Assembly: GCA_033439265.1 (NCBI GenBank)
Contig: JAVTVX010000026.1
Location: forward strand, 13,827,001 to 13,891,000
Source of the DNA: Dillenia suffruticosa
Lineage: Eukaryota > Streptophyta > Magnoliopsida > Dilleniales > Dilleniaceae
Reading direction: 5' to 3'
Length of the DNA: 64,000 bases
The translations under genes and the position numbers were made by a program. Positions 37,720 to 49,278 of the stretch are shown piece by piece. The number at the start of each line of letters is the position of its first letter. The first letter of the stretch is position 1. Below the pieces are notes generated by a model. It was given only the letters and a program-made list of their open reading frames with translations, did no database searches and was not told where the DNA came from.

Positions 37720-37742
<23 letters not shown>
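37720..37742. repeat. (CT)n microsatellite in the GDT1-like gene leader
   Basis: A C-run followed by about 11 CT units, about 120 bases before the ATG at 37863. Confidence 0.9.
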
Positions 37743-37743
<1 letters not shown>

Positions 37744-37862
37744 CTGGGTTCGGTGAGGACGACGACTCACCGAAACTAGTTTGTGGCAGATAATCTGACC
37801 TCCGACAAAACTTCAATATCAATCTCCAGTAAAACTGGGGTTCGTCTAATCTCTTCCAAACA

Positions 37863-40800
37863 ATGAGTCTCTCAGTTTTGCAGGTACTTTTCTAAGTCCA
37901 TTCATCGACTTCTTATCGATAATTCCCTTTTTTTCTTCCTTAATTCGGATTGCGATTTGATTGTTGATGAGTTGTTGGTATTTTGATTTAGGGTTTCACA
38001 AAATCTCTTGCGATGACTGTGCTCTCTGAGATCGGAGACAAGACGTTTTTCGCAGCGGCGGTCAGTTGATTATTTGCAGTTTCTGTGTTTGCTTTTATTA
38101 TCCCTGTAATTTCGAGTTTGTATACGGGGAAATAGGGTTTGATTGTTGGTTTTAAATTTGTTCTTCCTCGAATCAATGCGTATGTAGATGGTGAACAATT
38201 CGAATTTTTACGGAGAGGAAAAACATCTAATTAGGATTTTTATTTTGAATGGATAACGTAAGATTCTTTTTGACATTGTTTGAGTCTGAATTGAAAGAAG
38301 AATATATTTAGGAAAGTTAAATGAACCAGCACCAAATCCTAGTTTTTACGTCACGTCTTCTGTCATGGTTCTTTTGCCGGCCTTGTGTTTGATGATAGGA
38401 TCACAACATATTGGAAATCTAGACCATGGTGTGAGTTGACCAATAACGGAAGCCTTGAGTTTGACTTTGTTGGGAGGCAAAAATCTTGTGAATTTACTAG
38501 AAACCGCCTAGGCAAGATTCCTATGATCATCCTGCGGGGGGGATACTAAGGCAAAGCCTATTCCTTATGGGGTAACTCAAACATTGAAAAAGAAAAGAGC
38601 TAGCTATTCTTGTTTGATTTCTACCTGGAACTATCATTATGGTTCATTGCTTGATTTCTACCTTACTAGTTTCCTTTTTTGTTGCTTTCCCTAGTGACTA
38701 TTATGTTTTTGATGATGTTGCACATAATGCATATTCTAATTTTTTGACATTTTAATGCATTCTTACAGATCTTGGCTATGCGCCACCCTAGGAGACTTGT
38801 GTTGTCGGGGTGTCTGTCAGCACTAATAGTAAGTGTTTCTTTCTTGATTTTCACTTGGCTTGAAATCTCATCCGTGATTACTTAGTATTAAATATATATA
38901 TTAGATAAGCGCTTCTTTGACCTTCAGGATACACAATTTACAGAAAATCTTTCATGATTCTAGGTGATGACCATCCTATCTGCTCTCGTTGGCTGGGCTG
39001 CTCCAAATTTGGTAAGTTTACTAATTATGCAGTCCCCAGATAGCTTATTACTAATCTCTATGGACTGTGGGGTAAATATAATCATGTTTGTGCACAATTT
39101 TATGCCAAATTATATATTAGACACTGTTATTACTGCATTTTTTCTGTTTGTTCTACTGCTTCATGAGTGTCAACTTCAACATCTTGTTTGAATGTTATTT
39201 GCAGCACCTACTTGAGAGGTGTTCGTCGTAATTTCAGTGTAGAACTCTGATGCAGCTGCTAAACTTTTGATATTATTCAGGCCTATGGTGCTAATACCTG
39301 CAGAACAAGAAAGCTCCTAGTTATTAGATTATCCTTGAAAAGTAATTCATTGCATGAGAACGTCCATAAAAATTGGAGCTTGAGTGGGTGGTTTGGGAGG
39401 AAATGTCTGATACTTCTGGTGGAAAATTTCAAAGGTTCCATCTATTTGAGTGCCATGGACTTGCTGGACCTGCAGCTACACTATTGCTTTTTTAAGGCTT
39501 TTCTAGTAGCTGTTGTAAGACTTGCATTATTGTATGGCACCGAATGTTGAGCCATTAAACAATTAGAGCATGAAATGGTTGTAACTGACATGAGGCTGCT
39601 CAGATGGATGTGTGGTAAAACTAAAAAAGATAGAATTAGAAATAAAGAGATACAAACTAAGTTGGGAGTGACTTTAGTTGTGGATAAAATGTGTGAGTAT
39701 CGTTTAAGATGATTCGGATATATACAACGAAGACCCAAAGATACGCTAAGCCAGAAGGAGCGAGACTTTAAATGTAGGAGATTTAGTGAAACGTTGAGAT
39801 TAAATCATTGAAAATCTGAATACAAGTTATCCGTAAATATTTGAATGTCGAGAATTTAATTGAAGAGATGCCTTTAGATAGGAATTAGTGGGGTAGGAGA
39901 ATCCGAAACAATTAAATATCTCTCTTATTATTTTTAGTTTATATAAATAGTTTATTTTTTTAGTTCTCCTTTTCCATTATTTGTTTATTTTAATTTTAAT
40001 TTTAATTTTTTTAGTGTTATTTTTTCTATTTTTGCTTTCAAATTTTAATTTTAATTTATTTTATTTTTTTCTATCCTATTTTGGGATTAAAGCTCAAGTT
40101 GTTATTGTGTTGTTGTTGTAGTAGCTGTTGTAAAGATACAGGCAGGCTGGAGATGCTTAACGCTTAATGCTGATAAATGGCCAACACTTACTGCATGGAA
40201 ACTAATAGTTTTTTTTCAACTGTTCTGCATTATTTTGACTTCTATAGCATGCCAGATTTTAATTCCCCCGATGCTCAACGTATAATGCTGTTAAATGTAT
40301 TACTTGTGGCACACATATCTCTTTCTATGGGTAACCATACTCATTTTCTTTTTGATTGTACATGCTGGAGTTGCTACTTTGGACCATGTAAACTCAGGGC
40401 AATGACTTTATGGGATATCATGAATAGTGATAATGTGCATTATTTATCCTCTACTTTTTCTACTGCGTTTCTTGTTAGTTCTCTAACGTGTACTACTATG
40501 ATCTTGAACTTCCGAGATCTCTCGGCAATGGACACATCACATAACAACGGTGTTATTTCTTGGATTTGGGCTGTGGTCCCTAAGAGATGGATTCAAAGAA
40601 GAAGGGTGATGGTTATTCTCATATTCACATGTTCTGCTTGAATGCTGTTTGTATTTTGAAATAATTTCATTCTTTCTTTAAGATTTAGTTAATCATTTTT
40701 TCTTTTTTGGATCTTTCTTATTTCCACCCAACAGGGAATCAGAAGAATTGTCTGAAGTTGAAGCAAAATTGGTAAGGGCATTTTGCTCCCCCCCCAACTT

Positions 40801-42383
40801 AGTTGTTGTTTATAAATAAATTCATTAATTATGTGGTTAACTTTTATTTATTTATTTTTAAAAAAATTTCTTTTGCTTTATGGTCAGAATGCTGACTTCA
40901 AACCTACTGGGGGAGATTCCAAAGCTGTCCAAATGGTAGGATGACAATGGTACAATTTGTTGCATAAAATGTGTACTTTTATGTGTTTTATTCTTTTGAA
41001 AAAGAGTGCCATGATAATGTTAATTTGGCTGTAACGCAGGTTATATCAAATTTTGCTTATTTCTACTTCTTATCAAATTCCTAATTTTGCACTTATCCAG
41101 TTGGATAGTCTATGCATGTAGCATCTATAGTCATTTTAGGCAATTAGACTATTTGTACATAAAAGCCATATCAAACGGTAAGATCATAGACTCCCAGCTG
41201 ACTGCTTAATCCCTTACCATCATTAATAGTAAGTTACTTCATCTCTGATCAGTCAATGTGATTAAACATTTGCCTCCAGGCTAATGCGATTTATGCTATG
41301 AATTCTGTGTTTCGGCTTTCTTCAGCCTTGGATCCCATGGAATAGTCATATGAAAATTTAATGTGTTTGTGTGGGTGTGAAATTTTTTCCTTGAGACTTT
41401 TTAATAACCAATTTATTATCTTACAGGATGATGACGAAACCAAAAAGATGAATCGATCAATTCTTACACAGTTTTTCTCACCTATCTTTCTGAAGGTTGC
41501 ATCATGATCATCCATTAAACCAAGTATGATGATCATAACATTTGGTTAAGTGCCTCATTCTTTTTTGTTCTGCAGGCGTTTTCAATTACTTTCTTTGGTG
41601 AGTGGGGTGACAAGAGCCAGGTAAACATCACAAATAGGAGTAATAGGAATATTGCCAATTACACTTGCAATTGCATTCCTTCAAATATCTCATACTCCTT
41701 GACTTGTTACTCTACAGCAGTAAAGTAACCATAGCAAGTAGAAAATCATTGGATATTAATAGGAGTATGAAATGATTGGAAGATAACCTTTTTCTGTTGG
41801 AGATTTGCATTTCAAAACTGTAATCTCCCTTTCACCATTTAGCTAATAAATAAAAAATTGCTTATTTTTCAGTTGGCTACTATTGGGTTGGCAGCAGATG
41901 AGAATCCCTTTGGTGTGGTTTTGGGCGGAGTAGTGTAAGCATATTTATATTTATATATATGTGTATATTTATTTATTTATTTATTTTTCATTTTTTCAAC
42001 CTTCCTAGATGCTGAATGGAAACCTTGTTAAAATGTCTTTCTCTCGATTATGTTGACAGATTTATTTTTTCCATTAATTGTTTCTTTTATTTGCCCATTA
42101 CTTTTTTCCTATTAACAATGTTAATGGTTCTCTTTGCAGAGGACAAGCATTGTGTACAACTGCAGCTGTCCTTGGTGGAAAGAGTTTGGCTTCTCAGATA
42201 TCTGAGAAAATAGTAAGCAATATAATTTTACATTTTCTCTGTATCAATCTATTATATAAATCTTAATAATAATCAACTATGCACTTTGCTTTCCTGCAGG
42301 TTGCCCTGGCAGGAGGAATTCTTTTCATAGTTTTTGGTATTCAATCTTTTCTTTCAACTGTTGAGTCATTACAACATGCCTGA
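37863..42383 (+). CDS. GDT1-like protein (UPF0016/TMEM165 cation transporter family), 234 aa
   Basis: Twelve plus-strand exons: 37863-37883, 37992-38060, 38769-38828, 38964-39011, 40517-40605, 40735-40771, 40888-40935, 41427-41495, 41576-41620, 41873-41934, 42140-42212, 42300-42383; 705 bases in perfect phase. The two family signatures are present: ExGDK as LSEIGDKTFFAAA near the N-terminus and GEWGDKSQLATIGLAA in the second half. They lie in two related blocks of three membrane segments (e.g. LVLSGCLSALIVMTILSALV and LCTTAAVLGGKSLASQI) separated by an acidic loop (EESEELSEVEAKL... with GESEELSEVE across an exon join). The family moves Mn2+/Ca2+ across Golgi or other endomembranes. No plastid transit extension is seen, so it resembles Arabidopsis GDT1-like 4/5 (At1g25520, At1g68650). 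Intron 4 carries a LINE insertion. Intact. Confidence 0.92.
39519..40118 (+). mobile_element. 5'-truncated RTE-like LINE with a perfect 15-bp target duplication
   Basis: Encodes the RT C-terminal tail (ALLYGTECWA, MRLLRWMCGKTKKDRIRNKE, with later stops). It ends in a 3' tail with TTGTTGTTG units. TAGTAGCTGTTGTAA occurs exactly at 39504-39518 and 40119-40133, a target duplication of the variable type made by LINEs. It lies in intron 4 of the GDT1-like gene, same strand as the gene. Confidence 0.85.
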
Positions 42384-42943
42384 TTTGTGAAGCGTTGCTA
42401 AGGTCAGTATTCAGCCATTGGCACATTTAATGGTCATCTTTGAGAGCATACACATTAGTTTGCCTGATATTTGACACCTTACTGTTATTGTATGACGACT
42501 GCTTTTAAACAGAAGATTTTGAGTAATGATACACAGTATGGCAAAGCTCTGCTGCTTTGGATTTCCAAGTGCAAGCAATCATTTATATTTATAGACCACT
42601 GATCGATTAGAGAAGCAATTCATGCGGCTGTATTATGTTCCCTGTAGATCTGGGCATGCCATGCTTTGGACTGTTGATTTGGCTAATCTAGATCTTCCAG
42701 GGAGGTATGCCATTAATTTTTTTTTTATCCCAATTTTTTTGTGGGCCACAATAAACACAAACAATATTGTTAAGCATCATCAAATGTCTGGGATTTTCCC
42801 AACTTTGTAACCTCCTTTGAGCCCATGTGGTATACCCATTTGAAGTACTTTCTGATGGTATGATACTATCTCGCCACTTTGTTTCTAGGATTTACCATTG
42901 CTTTCAGAACATCTGTCCAATCTTTGCTCGTCACCTTAACGTT

Positions 42944-43007
42944 CATGGGAAAATAGCATTCCCATTAAAAACATTCAAAGGTTATGAATGAACGCTATTT
43001 TTCCATG
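42944..43007. repeat. Hairpin-forming inverted repeat, MITE-like
   Basis: CATGGGAAAATAGC (42944-42957) pairs with GCTATTTTTCCATG (42994-43007), 13 of 14 positions, around a 36-base spacer that is itself partly symmetric (GAATG...CATTC). GTCACC flanks both sides, perhaps a target duplication. Confidence 0.45.
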
Positions 43008-43010
43008 GAG

Positions 43011-43490
43011 TCACCAACACCACCTTTTATCTTAATTAGTCTATAGCAGGTGGCTTAGGTTTGTAGGTATTGGGGACCATTGCCATCATATATGTGTATA
43101 TTTAATGGGAAAATAGGGGTAGGGCGCTACACTCCATTAACCATAGATTTTGGGGGTTCGAGTTATGGGAATGAAGAAATAGAATTTGAGACAGTCAATC
43201 TCTTAATGGATTCTACGGTACTTGGATCGGATTAGTTGGACAAAACTCGGATAGTGGTCGGTGAAAACAAAAAAAATTAATAATAATTCAGATACCATTT
43301 ACATATAAAGCAGTTCTCAGACCTTAGGGAAGCCAGAAATGTGGTAATACTGCTTAAATGTGGTAAGCTATATTAGTAGGACGTATTTATTCCATTCCAA
43401 GCCAGCACTACCTTTTATCTTAATTAGTCTATGGCAGGTGGCTTAGGTTTCTACGTACTGGGGACCATTGCCATCATATATGTATTATAT
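43011..43490. repeat. Direct repeat pair of about 90 bp, 390 bp apart
   Basis: 43011-43100 and 43401-43490 share TTTTATCTTAATTAGTCTAT, GCAGGTGGCTTAGGTTT and GGGGACCATTGCCATCATAT with few differences. The interval between them carries the repeat at 43140-43310. Confidence 0.7.
43140..43310 (+). repeat. Dispersed repeat, possibly tRNA-derived SINE
   Basis: Carries GGGGGTTCGAGTTATGGG, which is close to an RNA polymerase III B box (GGTTCGANTCC), then GAATGAAGAAATAGAATTTG and TACTTGGATCGGATTAG. The two units at 33092-33553 match it along their length but have CG dinucleotides decayed to TG/CA. No A box or clean target duplication could be fixed, so SINE origin is a suggestion. Confidence 0.4.
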
Positions 43491-43517
43491 ACACATCTAC
43501 ATTGGAAGACACTGTGA

Positions 43518-43793
43518 TTAGCTAAGGAGGGCCTGCGAAGTGCCTGGCTTTGTTCTAGCATCTACATTGCCTCTCAGCTGCATGCAGTGGTCTTCAGCAT
43601 TAGGCTGATTACATATAATCACCACTGACAAGCCATTGTAGTGTGCTTCCTGCGTGATGTTAACAGCATTGTCGAGGCTTATCCCGGGAATGATCATCAG
43701 CACTAGGACAACATACTCTCTTTTGTTAAAGATATTGTGCAGTATTACGTGATAACGTGGAGATGTTTTTCTCACTTTCCTGGAAAACCGTCG
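43518..43793 (-). pseudogene. ClpS-like N-degron adaptor fragment
   Basis: After an acceptor-like TTTTCCAG the minus strand reads KTSPRYHVILHN, FNKREYVVLVLM, NAVNITQEAHYNGLSVVIIC and AEDHCMQLRGN, close to plant plastid ClpS, which hands N-degron substrates to the ClpC/Clp protease. Lesions: the Asn-Asp(-Asp/Asn) stretch that normally follows LH and binds the N-degron is shortened by one codon (HN-I-FNKRE), another codon is lost at LM-IIPG, and after RGN the sequence turns unrelated (VDARTKPG) and stops. No transit peptide or upstream exon was found within 700 bases. It lies next to a GDT1-like gene, as At1g68660 lies beside At1g68650, so it is probably the remnant of the ancestral neighbour rather than a random copy. 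Confidence 0.7.
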
Positions 43794-45242
43794 GACAAAT
43801 GTTAAGACCTCTGCATTTCAAATTAGCACATTCAAGTGTGGATTCAAATATTTTTTTTTTTTCACAGATTACAGGACATGGAGAAATTTAAACATACACA
43901 AATTGATGAGGGGCATGACTGAATATCGGTCAAAAATGTTTTATAGAAGATATAAGATTTTAGAAGTAGAAATCATTTGGAACTTGAGGATTCTAAGAAA
44001 CAACAAATTACTTATACCAAAAGGAAGGGAAGAGAGAGAGAGAGAGAGAACCTGGGTTGGGATTATGAACGACTTGGCCACAGATCGCAGTCTCCATCGG
44101 TTGTCTTCACTGAGGTAGAAAATGGCCTAGAGGCAAGGTATGCAGTGCAGAATGGGACAAAATCAAGAAACCAATATTCATGTAAGACATTTGCTGGAGG
44201 TGATTATGCCAAATGTGTACGACCTTTACTGATTGTCTTTTGTGATTTAATAATAAACAAAGCTCAAAAAATTCATCATCTTAACATGTAAAAGTTCCTA
44301 GGAAACTGTAATGATCTGTCACCGTAGTCCACACCGCAAGATATGTATGGGAAACATCTTAGTCTTTAAAAGTTGTGCCTAAATTAAAATTTTTAGCAGG
44401 CTTTTAGTGGAAGGAAGCCTTACGCTAACTCTGATTCCTTATGCTATATGTAGAAAGAGAGTTTTATAATTTGCTTGTTTTTTCCTTCTTTTCTGGTTGT
44501 GCGGAAAAGACAATGGCAAACTCTGACGTGTAGTAGAAAGTAATATCCCCTAAATATGGTTCCATTTAAGAATCCAATCTAAAACTTCTACCATCCTTTT
44601 CAAATGGTTTTGCACGATGCACACAATTGCAGACCAGAGAGAGAGAATCCACTTGCTGCACATACAAAGTTAGTGAAAGGAAAAATTATCATTACCAAAA
44701 CTGTTATCCACAACTTAAAAAAAACTGCAGCGCTTAATCTTTTAGTGACATTAGTGTTCAAGTGGTCCAGTCATAAAGTCTGTATCATTTACTTCACGAT
44801 TTTTTCAGAGTGTTGCAAGGTTAACTGAATCTAAACTATGAGAATATAATTTACTTATGCTACTTTATGTGCATGACTTCAACAACGTGGACTTGTATTC
44901 CCAAACCTGCTTCAGTGATTGGATAAGATCATGTAAGAAACCACTAAATACAGTCATTAAAGTAAATTAAATTTCCCACTTGGAGTAATGCTTTCACCTA
45001 TTCTCTTTTTCTAGGCTAATGGCCAACACCCAATTGCTTGAACCATGATTTTCTTGATAAAGAGACGTTAAGATCGCTATCTAAATATCTTTTTCTTGAT
45101 AAAAAGATGAGTTCTTTTCTTGGTTACATAAGAGTTATGAAAATCACAAAAGATATATAAGCTCACAAACACTAGATCTCAAGCTCTGAGAAAATACTTG
45201 AATAAGGATTCTTTACCAATTTAACTAGTTCTGACAAGAGAC
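43794..45242. other. Intergenic DNA, nothing recognised
   Basis: Mixed AT-rich sequence with a GA run at about 44032-44049 and short frames without known domains. Upstream exons of a ClpS gene were looked for here and not seen. Confidence 0.45.
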
Positions 45243-45366
45243 ATGGTGGGTTGGTATCATCCCCAAGAGGACAATCTAGTGATACAAACTCTCCTCCCCT
45301 AATATGTTATGTTGATTCTAAATTCAAATTCTTGCATAATAAAAAAAAATGGTGGGTTGGTATCAT
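45243..45366. mobile_element. Short retroposon (SINE-like) with a perfect 18-bp target duplication
   Basis: ATGGTGGGTTGGTATCAT occurs exactly at 45243-45260 and 45349-45366. Between them (45261-45348) is an 88-base insert ending in an A-run of about 9. The insert contains AGTGATACAAACTC and ATTCAAATTCTTG, the latter loosely like a polymerase III B box. A relative lies at 16378-16465. Long exact duplication plus poly-A tail shows LINE-machinery insertion, quite recent. Confidence 0.8.
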
Positions 45367-45734
45367 AAAGTGTGAATTGACAAAATTTCACTCACAAAGG
45401 AACATCTCTTTTTCAATTTCCTCTTTTTGCATAAACTTTGATATTAATTTTCCATTTTATTCTTTACTCGCTGAAATTCTAAATAATTCTATAAATTTCT
45501 AATGTGAAAATATGCCCACTGACAATATTGATAATTGGCTGACAAATATAGTGGAAAATGTGAACCGTCATTAAGCACAAAATGGATCTAGAGGAGGTTG
45601 GATCCCAACCCCATTCGCACTTAAAAGTACATAAATGACAGTTAAATTTAACATAATTTGACAAGTACCATTATTAAGAAAATGGATTTGGTACAATTTT
45701 GCTTATGCTTGGACGCCATTGTTTGAGGATAGTT
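45367..45734. other. 3' flank of the LHT-like gene
   Basis: Probably the 3' untranslated region of the transporter gene (minus strand). No other feature seen. Confidence 0.5.
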
Positions 45735-48139
45735 TCATGTGTAGAAGCGATAAGTAGAAGCATCCATGACGATGTTTCGCAGTCCCCCAATTGTAGACAC
45801 AAGCATGATGGACATTCCAATGATTATACATGTCTGCAAGGCAACATAATAGAGAACCATCAAACTTGGTAAGAAAGTGAAATTCATGAAAAAGAAGAGT
45901 TTGTTGGGCGCTTACCCAATTGATTAACCAAGAGCGGCTGAATTTCTCAGGCTTCTTAATTATCAGCCACATAATTGAAGGCAACTGCAAGAAATCTCAG
46001 TTGTCAAAACACCTATTTTTTTTCTAATGCCAAATCAAGACATTGATAAGTAGAGATGGCCTTACAAAGTATGAAGTAGGAGCAAATCCAAAGCCGCCAA
46101 AGAAACCAAGAAGATCACCAAAGAAAGGAAATGTCACGCCAATGAAGAGAGTAAATGCTGCAAAACCGGTTAATGATCTTATTTTCACCATGATGCCATT
46201 TTCATCAAGATTTGACAAATTTATGCTAAAAAAGTGTTGTGTTTCTCTCACCTACATAAGCAGAGCGAGTGATAAGTCTAAGCACAGCACCTGGTGGAAA
46301 ATTCAATCTTTTCACCATCATATTCTCTAGCATGTCAAACACGGGCATCGCGTATACCTGCAAAACTTTCGCAATTATATCAAAAATCTGTGGTACAGTT
46401 TCATTTGCTGAAGAGTTCGTTTGCTGAGCACTAATTTTATATACTTCCCAATTTTTGTGCAAGGTCATTGTTTGGCACATAAGTACCTGATAGCTGCCAA
46501 TGACATGAATGACAACCATGAGATTAGCTGATGCAATAAGCCACTCAGGCCTCTTTAGTGCTATAAGCACATTGTCATCAACATCTTGCCCAAAAGCCCA
46601 GTAACCAATGAGAGCCACTGGAAAATAGCATATTGCATTGATGAAGTATGAAGCCAGTGCACCTTTCCACATGGGAACTCTTGAAGGCTTCTCCGGAGTT
46701 GAAGGAATTGTTGCCTGAATTTCGAGGACCACAGCATGTCCTGCAAATGCAAATGATATCTGACCCAATGCATTAAAGACTCTAAACACGTAGTCTACTG
46801 TGCTTGTTTTCTTGTATGCATGGCTGACATTGTCAATCTGTCCATGGGTCAAGGATCCCACCCAAGCTATAGTTGAGTAACTGCAAATCAATCAGAACCC
46901 ATCGGAATGTCAGTATCAAGTCCGCAAGTCCATTCTGCATCATTGTTGATTCTTATTATTAGAACTTTTTATGTTTGATTTCCAAGAAATATCTTAAATC
47001 TTAGAGTTGTCATGTAAATATTCATTTGAAGTTTGAATTCCGACTGTCTCTACATCTTTAATTATAAGTCTACATGTTTGGGATCCTCAGAAAAGCTACT
47101 ATATCTTTTATGAGCAAAAATATGTTTGGCAATCTGTACTCTAAAGACTAACAAAAATCTTGTACTTAGTCCACAGATTTGTTTTGACACAATTTTTTCT
47201 TTTTTTAATTTATCAGTATTAATTTGTCCTGTTCCGACTTTCTTTAACATTTTTTTTTTCTTTTGAATAAAACTTTTGCGAGACACAACCATACAAGGCA
47301 GGATAAAAGGAGGGACCAGACCTAAGAGACATAACTGCAGCAGCCAAGGAGACACCAGAGACAGAATTGAAATTTGGGAGCTGAGCCAACAAGAAATGGA
47401 TGGATCCAAAGATGCAAATCCAGTAGGACTGTCTAAATCTTGTGCAGTTTGTGCAAGCCATCTCCACAAACTTCTTTAGACACTGTCCACCGGTGACCAT
47501 ATAGACTATATCACATCCAATCTGCACAATTAGCTGCTGAGGTAGCACTATCCATGGTCCCAGTTTAGGCCCAAAGGCATGTTGTCCCAGCTCATAGTAG
47601 CGATCGAAACGTGTTCCAGGGACACATTCATGAAGTTGTATCATCTGCCACATTGTGTTCAAGGTGATCATCCATGCTATGGCCAAAACTGCTGTCCCTG
47701 GACCCCTAAGACATCCCAACAGAGAAGGTTAAAAAAAACCAACATAGAAGAGCAATCTTTTTCCCAAAATAAACTCAACTTTATATTCCAAATTATTTGG
47801 TGTGTCAGAATTCTTCTGTGAGCTTCTGGTTCGTGTGAGAGAGAGAGAGTAGTTGTTTTAGCACAACATACCATCCTAAGTAGGCCATGGCATAAGGCAA
47901 GCTAAGGACTCCAGCACCAACCATGGCTGTGACACAATGAAAAGTCGAGTACCACCATTTGGCATGGCGAGCTTGATTTTCCTCCACCCATTTCACATCG
48001 GAGCTTGAGTCCTAGTAAGTCAGTTCACGAAACAAGAAACTTCGTCAGATCACAATTAACAGAACTCAAAAGGGGGTTTTCAGCAAAAAGAAACGCGGAT
48101 GTCCATGCTCACCTTAGGAGGAGGAGAAGCTGAAACCAT
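45735..48139 (-). CDS. LHT-type amino-acid transporter (AAAP family), 436 aa
   Basis: Eight minus-strand exons: 48113-48139, 47872-48011, 47322-47705, 46487-46880, 46252-46357, 46066-46157, 45916-45984, 45735-45833; 1311 bases in perfect phase. The protein opens MVSASPPPK and has the family's first membrane segment with [20 protein letters not shown], then [81 protein letters not shown] and [20 protein letters not shown]. It ends with [20 protein letters not shown]. About ten membrane segments and the length fit lysine-histidine transporters, proton-coupled amino-acid importers of the plasma membrane. By position it matches At1g25530 (LHT-like 6); substrate range is not predictable from sequence. 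Splice sites are all GT-AG. Intact. Confidence 0.93.
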
Positions 48140-48335
48140 GTTTAGAGCAAAGGAAAGTGACGCCCTGAGTGTAGGTGTGGAGTGAACACCTTATGTATTT
48201 GTATTGGAGGGGGCCCTACTTCGAGTATTATTTTACTAACCCCAACAAAATCTTAGAAGTGGGCATCTTGCTTTAGTATTTTAGTATTTGGACAAAGAAG
48301 AATGCATCTTTTGTTTGAAGTTGAAGCAGCTAACA
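48140..48335. promoter_or_regulatory. LHT-like gene leader and promoter side
   Basis: Upstream of the LHT-like start codon (minus sense). AT-rich elements such as TACAAATACATAA (about 48186-48204) could serve as a weak TATA region about 50 bases before the ATG. Confidence 0.3.
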
Positions 48336-48343
48336 CTTGGAGT

Positions 48344-49278
48344 TAGGGGTGTATTAAAACCGAAAAATTCATTTTTTTGAATCATTTTTTTTTATATTTT
48401 GAGTGGTTTATTATGTTCTTAATTTAGTTTTGGATAAAATCATATTTTAATTTAGTATTTTAATTTAATTTATTTGGATGATTATCGATTTTAATAATTT
48501 TTATTTCGGTCAAATCAAATTAGTTAAAAATATTATATATTTTCTTAGATAATTTTTATTTATATAAATATTATTATAATATTATAATTAAAATTTAAAA
48601 GAGAAAATTATAACTAATAAAAAATTCTAAAAGAGAAAAAATCTAAAAAGAGAGTGCATAATTAATAAAAAATTTTCAATTTCCATCTTTTTATGTGATT
48701 TTTTATTTTCAATGTAATTATTTTAAAAGAGAAAAAATCTAAAAGGAAAGTGCAAAAATAACGAAAAATTTTCAATTTCCACCCGTTGATGATCTCTCTA
48801 TTTCCAATGTGACTCTCTCTTCTACTCTGAGGCCTCATTTTGGCCTCTTGAAGGCTGAAGGCCTTTTTTCTTAAATTTTAAAACTTTGTTTTATTGAAAA
48901 ATAATGTAATGTTAGTTATATTTTTTTGTTTCATGAATTATTAATAGAGTAGTAGATTTACTTTAAAAATTTTATATTTTATTATTTTATTTGAAACTTA
49001 CAAAATGATATTTGACCAATTAAAATTATAAATGACTTTTGAATTTTAAAATTATAATTTATAACCACGAGTTGATATAAATAATATATAGTAAAAGATT
49101 TCAATAATTTGATTAATTTGACTAATTGAATCGAATTAACTGTCTAATTCGGTTAAATAATTGATTGGTCTTTAGTTTATTCGGTTAGATTATGATTATG
49201 AAAATGATATAATCGAATTAAATCAATTATTATAATTTTAATTATTTTGATTACGATTTAATCGAATGTTCACCCTTA
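48344..49278. mobile_element. hAT-like non-autonomous element, 935 bp, with 8-bp target duplication
   Basis: Left end TAGGGGTGTATT and right end AATGTTCACCCTTA (reverse complement TAAGGGTGAACATT) form imperfect terminal inverted repeats. The flanks CTTGGAGT (48336-48343) and CTTGAAGT (49279-49286) match at 7 of 8, as expected for an older hAT duplication. No transposase frame; interior A/T-rich. Same family as 24451-24954, inverted. Confidence 0.65.

Larger units (their letters stand above)
42384..43517. other. 3' side of the GDT1-like gene and repeats
   Basis: Holds the probable 3' untranslated region, a hairpin at 42944-43007, a direct repeat pair (43011-43100 and 43401-43490) and a dispersed repeat at 43140-43310. 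No gene. Confidence 0.5.
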
